A stretch of DNA of 64,000 nt from Sorex araneus (Eukaryota > Chordata > Mammalia > Eulipotyphla > Soricidae), in the NCBI RefSeq assembly GCF_027595985.1, contig NC_073305.1:168454172-168518171 (forward strand), given 5' to 3'. This document shows positions 56,283 to 64,000 of the stretch, piece by piece. The notes beneath the pieces are model-generated. The model was given only the letters and a program-made list of their open reading frames with translations. It searched no databases and had not been told where the DNA came from. The position numbers and the translations under genes were made by a program. Numbering within the stretch: the stretch's first letter is position 1; each line of letters opens with the position of its first letter.

Positions 56283-57918
56283 ACAACTCTTAATTATTAG
56301 CAAATTCTCATGCAGAGAAGTGACAATACTTATATGGGAATCTAGGGAGAAACCAATATCCACTGGACACACTCTTACATTACTCAGAGATATTAATGTT
56401 AACTGTAACATAAATAATATTTAATATTTACTGAATAATTGCTATATGGCAACGAATTAACAAGATTTAGGCCATATATTAGAGTTCCTTCGACCGTTAT
56501 CATACAACTCTATACATGCGGTAACTTAAGAAAACAGAAAGTGATTCCCTGATAGTTCTGGAGACCAAATATTTGAAACCGAGGTATCCCTCCAGAGGCT
56601 CTTGTGGAGAATCAATTCCTTTACCATTTCCAGCTTCTTTGGCTGTTGGTTTCCCTTCATTTAGAAATAAAATCACATCAGTCTCTGCCACCATGACCAC
56701 ATTGCTGCATTTACTGTAATTTTTCCTCCGCCTCATTCTGTAGTATTGTCATTATAGTAGAATATACTGAGATAATCCCAGATGACTTCCCCGTCTCAAT
56801 GTGTTTAACTTAATTATACGTAGAAAGACACTTTTTCCAAAATAAGATAGTATCAATACATTCCAGGAATTAGAATACCACATACATTTTTGATAACATA
56901 CTTCAACCTTCTACACACAGAATGTGGTACAGACATGAGAATCATGATCAGGAAACTTGGTAATGAGGAAACTCATACCATTTTCTTGGTATTTTCAATT
57001 TCCGGCCACCAGTTCCAAACATAGCTGACAACTGTGGCAAGCATCCAGAGCCCTGGTCTTCCCAAATCAGATTCCAGAAAGAGTGACACCGGAAACTAGC
57101 ACTTTTCTCCGTGGAATTGTGTAAAGATTTTCTCTTTAGAAAGTACGTCTAAAAATTTTAAGAAGCATGTCCACCTCAGAGGCCTATTTGGGAATTTTCT
57201 ATCTCTTTGATCTTCTCCCTCCTCCCTGAGAATAAGCCAAGTGTGTGTCTGGCTGGCTGCTTTCAATACAGGCTCCTCCCTCTACCCACAATGATGGACC
57301 CTCCTAGTTCTCTAGATTTCTGCTAAAGGAGGCATTCAGCCATTGCAATCTCCACAGGATAACTTTGAAAAAGAAAAGAAAAAAAGATATTCCTTCAAAT
57401 ATTAAAAATAAAACCTGAAACTTACCTTAAACCTTCCACTTTCCAAATACAGGTCTAAAATTTGTGTATCGAATTCTTGTGACCACATAGTCCACATTTT
57501 ACAGACCTGGCAGTGCGGTTAGGAAATTAAAGTCAAGTTCTATTAGAATTCTATGATTCCAGCTCATAGCCATGACTTCTATGATAATTTGCTCTTTTCT
57601 CATCATGTTTGAGGCTTTTAGACTTTCACAGTTGTCACTGTTCTCCAGTTCGCTGACACCCACCTCACCAAGATTAAAGAAATAAGGGATAGAAAGTAGC
57701 AAAAATGGACCTGGGAAGAGAGTGTCTTATATATATGACTGACCGTGGTTCAAACCACAGCCTTGCATGACCCAAATCCACCCCCTACAAAAAAGGAGGA
57801 AAAGACTGTTCAGACCACTAAGAATGTTCATCATGGCACCAAGTAGAAATGAAGATCAACCTTAAAGTTGATTAAATATATAATTTCATGTGTATATTGT
57901 CAATGTATATATAATATA
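56283..57918. other. Intergenic, no gene seen
   Basis: Mostly single-copy-looking. 56530-56820 has the outline of an ancient mammalian interspersed repeat (AGTTCTGGAGACC.. TTCCAGCTTCTTTGGCTG.. CACATCAGTCTCTGCCACC.. TTTAACTTAATTA), family not assigned. 57715-57790 holds a SINE-like scrap. Confidence 0.5.
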
Positions 57919-58165
57919 CTTCAGCACAGCGGGTAGGGCATTTGCCTTGCACATGGCCTTCCCAGGTTCGATTCCTCCTTCCCTCTCGGAGAGCCCAGCA
58001 AGCTACCGAGAGTATACTGCCTGCACAGCAGAGCCTGGCAAGCTACCTGTGGCGTATTCAATATGCCAAAACACTACCATTAAGTCTCACAATGGAGACA
58101 TTACTGGTGCCTGCTCGAGCAAATTGAAGAACAATGGCACGGCAGTACTACAGTGCTACAGTTCT
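57919..58165 (+). mobile_element. Shrew SINE, long form, left arm of an inverted pair
   Basis: Starts at CTTCAGCACAGCGGGTAGGG (head shortened), with GGTTCGATTCCTCC, CTCTCGGAGAGCCC and ..CAGTACTACAGTGCTACAG. Confidence 0.93.
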
Positions 58166-58183
58166 ATATTTATATATCCAGCA

Positions 58184-58402
58184 TGTAGCACTGTCGTCCC
58201 ATTGTTCATTAATTTGCTTGAGCTGGCACCAGTAACATCTCCATTGTGGGACTTGTTGTTACTGTTTTTGGCATATCAAATATGCTATGGGTTGTTTGCC
58301 AGGCTCTGCCATGCGGATGGGATACTCTCGGTAGCTTTCCGGGCTCTCAGAGAGGAAAGGAGGAATCGAACCTGGGTGTCGGCCACATTCAAGGCAAGAA
58401 AG
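58184..58402 (-). mobile_element. Shrew SINE, long form, right arm of an inverted pair
   Basis: Reversed long form from GTAGCACTGTCGTCCCATTG to GAATCGAACCTGGGTGTCGG. It lies tail-to-tail with the copy at 57919-58165. Confidence 0.93.
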
Positions 58403-58962
58403 AAAACATATTCAGTATATCTTATGTAATCATTAACATAATGTTTCAGAGCTTTAATTATTTAGAAAACGCTCTGTGTGATATTAGGAACAAAAATTAT
58501 AACATTTTCAGCAGTACTATAGATAAATAGATGATACATGTCTCTAAAAAACTGAAAGTAGATGATTCAAAATATTTAAAATGCCTAATTCTGGTAATAG
58601 ATTTGGAGTGTTTTTTGTTTCATCCTTTGTGCTTTGTTGAGTATCCCAAATTTTACTACAAACTTGTACTATATATTATAGTGAGGGAAATTGTCTTTTA
58701 AATAAAATATTGAACATTAGTATCCTCCTATGATATCACATATCCATCCAATCCCATGACTCTGCCTGATTTCCACCAGTTACTAAAATAAATTTAATGA
58801 CTCTCACTATAATTATGCACAAGTACATAATAAAAGATAGCATGCTACTTGAAGTAATGTAGTATATGGTACACATATAAAATGTTAATGGTGCAACCAA
58901 ATAGTCTTTAAATGAATTGTAACATATATCTACTCTAAAACAACTTTACATATGGCAGATAT
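58403..58962. other. Intergenic, no gene seen
   Basis: AT-rich. No signature was recognised. Confidence 0.6.
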
Positions 58963-59098
58963 ATCATTCCGTTGTTCTGTTGTCCCATAACTCATCAATT
59001 TGCTCGAGTGGGCACCAGTAACGTCTCCATGGTGAGAATTGTTGTTACTTGTTTTGGCATATTCAATACACTCTGGGTAGCTTGCCAGGTTCTGCCGT
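58963..59098 (-). mobile_element. Shrew SINE, long form, breaking into the minisatellite
   Basis: Reversed long form from TTCCGTTGTTCTGTTGTCCC to TAGCTTGCCAGGTTCTGCC. The expected continuation is replaced at 59096-59100 by GTGTGTACTAACAGGAGTG, the first unit of block C. Confidence 0.88.
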
Positions 59099-60655
59099 GT
59101 GTACTAACAGGAGTGTTTGCAACAGGTGTGTGCACTCATGGGAGTGTATACTCATGGAAGTGTTTGCAACAGGTGTGTGCACTCACGGGAGTGTTTGCTC
59201 ATGGGAGTTTTTGCTCACGGAGTGTTAGCTCAAGAGATCGTGTGCCCAAGGGAGTCTGCGCTCACGGGAGTGTGAGTTCATGGGAGTATGTACATTTTAC
59301 ACCCATTAAATTGGCCACTTTTCTTAAAGAAAACAATGGGGCTGTAGAGATAGTACCAAAGGTACTATGTACACACTACCGTGTGTACACACTACCGTTG
59401 TGTACTCACAGGAGTGGGTACACACAGGATTGTTTGCTCACGGGAATGTTTGCTCACGGGAGTGTAAACTCATGGGAGTGTGCACTCATGGGAATGTTTG
59501 CTCACTAGAGTGTGCAATCACAGAAGTGTGCAGTCAAGGGAATGTACGCTCATGGGAGTCCATGCTAATGGGCCTGTGCACTCAAGAGTTTACACTCACG
59601 AGAAAGTTTGCCGACAGGAGTGTGCACTCACAGGAGTGTGTTCTCACCAGAGTGTAAGCTCACAAGAGAATTGGTCCAAGGGAGTATGCACTTATGGGAG
59701 TGTACGTTCATGGGAATGTGCACTCATGGTAGTGGGTTCTTACGGAGTGTGTCCTCATGGGAGATTATGCTCAAGAAAGTGTGCCCTCATGGGAGTTTGC
59801 GCTCACAGGAATGTGCACTCATGGGAGTGTGCACTCACGGGACTGTTTGCTCACGGGAGTGTCCACACACAAGAGAGTGCACTCACGGGAGTGTTTGCTC
59901 CCAGGAGTGTGCTCTCATGGGAGTGCACACTGATGGGAGTGTGCACTCATGGGAATCTTTCTCACAGGAGTGGGTGCTCATGGGAGTGTACAGTCACGGA
60001 TCTGTTTGCTCACGGGAGTGTGTACTCACGGGAGCTTATGCTCAGTGGAGTGTGCACTCACGGGAGTGTATACTCACAGGATTGTGCACTCACTAGAGTG
60101 TTTGTTCCCGGGAGTGTGCACTCACGTGAGTGTCTGCTCAAGGGAGTGTGCACTCACAGGAGTGTACACTCATGGGAGTCTTTGCTCACGGGAGTGTTTG
60201 CTCATGAGAGTGTGCACTCAAGGTGTGTTTGCTCACAGGAGTATGTACTTTTTTGTTGCCCATTAAATTGGCCAATTGTCTTAAAGACAACTATATTTGG
60301 GGCTGAGGTACTACATACACACCTCAGTGTGTACACACTCCTGTTGTGTACTCACGGGAGTGTGTACTCACAGGAGTGTTCGCTCATGGGAGTGTCCACT
60401 CACAGCAGTGTATACTCAAGGGCGTGTTTGCTCATGGGAGTGTCCACTCACAGGATTGTCCACTCTCGGGTGTGTTTGCTCCCAGGAGTGTGCACTCACG
60501 TATGTGTTTGCTCAAGGGAGTGTGCACTCACAGGAGTGTACGCTCATGGGAGTCTTTGCTCACAGGAGTGTTTGCTCACGAGAGTGTGCACTCAGGGCTT
60601 GTTTGCTCACAGCAGTATGTACTTTTTTGTTACCCATTAAATGACCAAATGGACC
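59099..60655 (+). repeat. Composite minisatellite block C: 16-bp arrays with spacers
   Basis: Arrays at 59099-59290, 59395-60250 and 60345-60620 are separated by spacers at 59288-59395 and 60247-60345 (CCATTAAATTGGCCA.., GGGGCTGTAGAGATAGTACC or GGGGCTGAGGTACTAC). A last spacer piece lies at 60618-60655. Units are more diverged than in block A (TTTGCTCACGGGAGTG variants common). The 386-codon forward frame here is an artefact of the stop-free unit. Confidence 0.95.
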
Positions 60656-61292
60656 ATTACACAAGACACTGTACAGGACCCTGAAGAGCAGTCTTACATG
60701 GACCTTTCCACATTACCGTTGGTGAGGCAAAGTCCAAATAAGTAAAGCCCAGAGGTGCTGAGGCCTCCCTGTCTTTTTATCACTCTCCTAGGTCTCTGTG
60801 ACCATGACTGGAAAGTCAATCAGTTTTAACTGACCTCCTCCTTTTCTTCCTCCTCTATTCGATAAAAAAGAATGGTGATCCATGCATTAAGTATTTTATC
60901 CCATCCTCCAGTGTCTCTGAAATAAGTGCCTGTTCTCTCAGTTCTCTGTGCTACCCAATTCTGCTTTCACATTGAGGAATCCCCAAAGATTCAAGAGACT
61001 ATCTTGCCTTTCCAAATGAGTCTCTTACTTCCTTTCCTAATGATTTTATCCAAGGCCTAGCTCCAAACTGCAGATATGGGAAGCAAGTATCTCAGAAAAA
61101 ACCTTAGAAAATATTCCTACTGTCACGCAGTTGATTGAAGACCAAAAATTTCCAAAGTGTAAATCCCTACCACCGTCTTGCACTGCCAAAGCACCTTTGT
61201 GCTTTGGCCAAGTATATAAATAACTGTAGCTGCTTCTACCTATCTGTCCATCATGAATTTTACATCTCCAGCTCAACATTGTTAAAAAAAAA
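60656..61292. other. Intergenic, no gene seen
   Basis: Higher-complexity sequence with no repeat signature. 61223-61300 holds an imperfect inverted repeat around GAGCTGGAGA / TCTCCAGCTC. Confidence 0.55.
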
Positions 61293-61462
61293 CATGTTGA
61301 GCTGGAGAGATAGTACATGAGGTGAGGCATTTGCCTTGCATGCAGCTGAGCCCAGTTTGATTCTCTGGCACTACGTATTATTCCCAAAGCACCACCAAGA
61401 GTGATCCCTGAGCACAGCGCCAGGAAGAAGCCCTGAGTACAACCATACATGACCTCCAAAGT
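61293..61462 (+). mobile_element. Shrew SINE, short form, diverged
   Basis: GTTGAGCTGGAGAGATAGTACA head, GTTTGATTCTCTGGCAC, GAGTGATCCCTGAGCACAGC. Confidence 0.87.
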
Positions 61463-61749
61463 TAAGCAAAGTAAAACATATTTGCCTGAGGCCAGTTGTT
61501 AAAAAAATAAATATGATCAAAGGCTCCTTGGGAGAAGCCACCTTGCTCAAAATTAACTCAGTATAAAATTAAAGTTATTGTCTCAGTTCTTATTATGTCT
61601 ATGCAAAATTCTTGTCAATTTACTAAGAACAAACTTAGTCTTTTGCTGTAATTATAAACGTGGAGAGAAAAACTACTCTTTATTTCAAGGGCATGACTGT
61701 TTTTTTAAAGTATGAAACTTCAATTAAAATATATTTTAGGATTTTTTAA

Positions 61750-62010
61750 TTCTTTTTTTAATAAAAATTTTATTTTATTAAATCACCATGTGGAAGATTA
61801 CAATGCTTTCAGGCTTAAGTCTCAGTTATACAATGCTGAAACAATCATCCCTTCACCAGTGCCCATATACCACCACCAAAAAAAAAAAAAAACCACACAG
61901 TACACCTCCCATTCCGCCCCCCCCACCTCCCGCCTGCCTTGTAACTGATAAGTTTCACTTTACTTTCTGTTTACTTTGGTTACATTCAATATTTCAACAC
62001 AAACCTCACT
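61750..62010 (-). mobile_element. L1 3' UTR end
   Basis: Reversed: TTTATTAAATCACCATGTGG, ATCATCCCTTCACCAGTGCCC, C-rich CCGCCCCCCCCACCTCCC. Confidence 0.85.
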
Positions 62011-62169
62011 ATTATTGTTAGGAGTAACCCACTAGAGAGGACATGACTGTTTTTATGGAAACCAAATTCCAGTCCCATAAAGGAACAATAAAAGTTCTTT
62101 TTAAGCAAAAGCAGAACTTACCTTCTCTTCTAAAAGTGAATTATCTTGTCTTTTTACAGACAGCTAGCA

Positions 62170-63045
62170 CAAACAGGAGCCAACACTTTCTTTAACAACA
62201 AACTAAACAGTATGCAAAAAGGAGAATCAATAATAATGGGTAGACTCTACTATCGTACATTCAATGATGATTAGATCAGTTGACAGAAAAGCAACAAGTA
62301 ATTAGAATACTTTTCCCCATAAACTAATTAGATAACAATCAGTCATATAGCTATAAAATACATATTCTTCTGAGTATACATGAAACATTCTCCAGGATTA
62401 ATCATAGAGTAGACCATAAAACCACCCCAATTAATTTAAATGATTATTGCAATCAACTGAAGAATGTTCTCTTGCTACAATAAATTAGAATTTGAAATTA
62501 ATAACAAATCTTAAGAATTCATAAACTAAGTGGTAATTAAACAACATATCCTAAATAACCGATGTTCAAATAAGAAGCCATGAGAAAAATTATAAAATAT
62601 TTTAAATAAAAGTAAATATGCAACATGCCTAACTTAATGGTATACAATTAAATACTTAGAATAAAATGTATAGCTCTGAAAAACTTTTATTTTTTCTAAC
62701 CCTAACCCTAGCCCTAATCTGAACATAAAAGAAAACAATTTTTTCAACATCCTAACTTTTTACCTTAAAAAAGGAAAGAGCAACCTAAAAGTGGTAAAGT
62801 AGATGGAAAAAATGACAAAGATTAAACCATATATTAATGAAATAGGAGCAAGAAAAAAATCTTAGGACAATTTAGATTTAATTTTGTTCTTCGAAGAGAG
62901 TGAAATTAACAAAACTTCAGCTAGACTGATTACGTTAGAGAGAAGATCCAAATTACAAAAATTGTCTGTGAAAAATAACACTTGTTTTCCAGAAAATACC
63001 AAATAATAAACAATCTACCAAGTAGAATTTATATATTATGCATCT
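62170..63045 (+). mobile_element. Ancient L1 ORF2 remnant, 5' side
   Basis: Plus-strand traces in ORF2 order: ..ATACATATTCTTCTGAG..GAAACATTCTCCAGGATTAA.. (endonuclease region), GAATTTGAAATTAATAACAA.., and GCTAGACTGATTACGTTAGAGAGAAG. No open frame survives. It continues after the SINE at 63050. Confidence 0.7.
62697..62717. repeat. Short interstitial telomere-like repeat
   Basis: TAACCCTAACCCTAGCCCTA: three to four vertebrate telomere units with one variant, inside the ancient L1. Confidence 0.85.
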
Positions 63046-63049
63046 TATT

Positions 63050-63303
63050 GGGGCTGGAGCAATAGCACAGCTGGTAGAGAGTTTGCCTTGCACACAGCAA
63101 ATCCGGGTTTGATTTCTCCGCCCCTCTAGGAGAGCCCAGCAAGCTACCGAGAGTATCCCACCCACACGGCAGAGCCTGGCAAGCTACCTGTGGTGTATTT
63201 GATATGTCAAAAATAGTAACAATAAGTCTCACAATTGGGATGTTAGTGGTGTCCGCTCAAGCAAATCAATGAACAACAGGACAACAGTGCTACAGAGCTA
63301 TAG
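63050..63303 (+). mobile_element. Shrew SINE, long form, complete
   Basis: GGGGCTGGAGCAATAGCACAG head, GGGTTTGATTTCTCCGCCCC, and a GGACAACAGTGCTACAG end. It splits the ancient L1. Confidence 0.95.
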
Positions 63304-63810
63304 TGCATCATTGAATATATGGATGAGGATGAAAATAAAAGGGATATATGTGTGTACTTAGCAGATATAGAACTGGTATCATAACTATAGGAAGTAGTAT
63401 GGAAATTCCCTAAGCTTTTTAAAATAAAGCTACCACAGGATTCAGCCATTTCATTTTGGGGTATTTTTGCAAATAAAACTAAAATACTATCTTGAGGAGA
63501 TACATGCATACTTATGTTCCTCGCAGTATTATTTACAGTGGCCAAGATAAGTTTTAATAACCTAAGCATCTATTAAAGGATCAAAAGATAAAGAAAGCAC
63601 AGTGGATTTATACCATAAAAATATTCAGTAACACATAGGAGGAAATCTTGTCATTAGCAGCAATATGTTCACGAAACTTGAGATCATTATACTAAGTGAA
63701 ACAAATCAGAGAAAGACAAATAACATATGATCTCTCTTATATGTGGAATCTTATAAAACAGTGGCAACAAAAATAATACGTTCATAGAGAACATATTAAT
63801 TGCCAGAGTC
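63304..63810 (+). mobile_element. Ancient L1 ORF2 remnant, 3' side
   Basis: ORF2 end traces: CATTTCATTTTGGGGTAT.., CTTATGTTCCTCGCAGTATT.., TACTAAGTGAAACAAATCAGA.., CATATGATCTCTCTTATATG. Broken throughout. Confidence 0.72.
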
Positions 63811-64000
63811 GGTTGCCAGAGGTGTAGATTGGCCTTGAAAATAGATTTAAAAGTCCTTCTTAAGAATTATTCCAGGAGTTTGGAAGGTCTCCAAGTGCTA
63901 CAATACTAATATCCCAGTAGGAGCACACCAGATTGGATGGGAATGTAGCATAGGAGCCAACTAAGCATGATCAACAAGAACATTAACGTAGAAGGCTCAA

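Noticed and set aside
59480..60640. 386-codon plus-strand open frame with Cys/His-rich 16-residue repeats (resembling a zinc-binding repeat protein)
   Set aside because: It is the translation of the 16-bp minisatellite. The same peptide is produced in the other two forward frames, with no codon-position bias visible and no promoter or splice context.

Overview
This is non-coding-rich mammalian DNA. It is most likely from a shrew of the genus Sorex, and the common shrew S. araneus would fit. That reading rests on dozens of copies of a tRNA-derived SINE whose head (a GGGGCTGGAGCRATAGCACAG-like start, then the B-box GGTTCGATTCC) and body I recall as the shrew SOR family, plus many copies of one L1 lineage. 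The genus is an inference from recall; the repeat structure is read directly.

One host gene is present: the neuromedin B receptor NMBR, on the minus strand, complete in three coding exons (30274-30695, 20932-21280, 18011-18412). The spliced frame is 422+349+402 bases, which gives 390 residues plus a stop. All four internal splice boundaries have GT/AG. A CpG-rich block surrounds exon 1 and the 3' flank lies below 18010. I see no exon of any other gene.

Layout by region. 1-8.6 kb: shrew SINEs, a GA-rich repeat, a composite retroposon, a tandem array and an unidentified processed retrocopy inside an old SINE. 8.6-13.0 kb: a young 5'-truncated L1 on the minus strand with an intact 1272-residue ORF2 and a perfect 15-bp target-site duplication. 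13-18 kb: SINEs, L1 tails and the NMBR 3' flank. 18-31 kb: NMBR, with a 250-bp purine/pyrimidine tract 57 bp from the exon 2 acceptor. 31-48 kb: the upstream flank, filled with SINEs, L1 3' ends and microsatellites. 48-50 kb: a retroviral LTR and a 550-bp GAA tract growing from a SINE tail. 51-56 kb: L1 copies, one nested in another. 53.2-60.7 kb: a higher-order satellite-like locus in which arrays of a 16-bp minisatellite alternate with a ~100-bp SINE-derived spacer. 61-64 kb: ancient L1 split by a SINE.

The most unusual structure is the 53-60.7 kb composite array. Its unit lacks stop codons in three forward frames, so it produces long spurious ORFs of up to 386 codons. I found no convincing evidence of a new protein-coding system. 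'Short form' and 'long form' below are my labels for two SINE types: the short form ends in ...GGTGTGACCC-AAAAA, and the long form continues through ...GAGACGTTACTGGTGCC... and ends ...GACAGTGCTACAGT. Interspersed-repeat boundaries are by eye and may be off by 5-30 bases.
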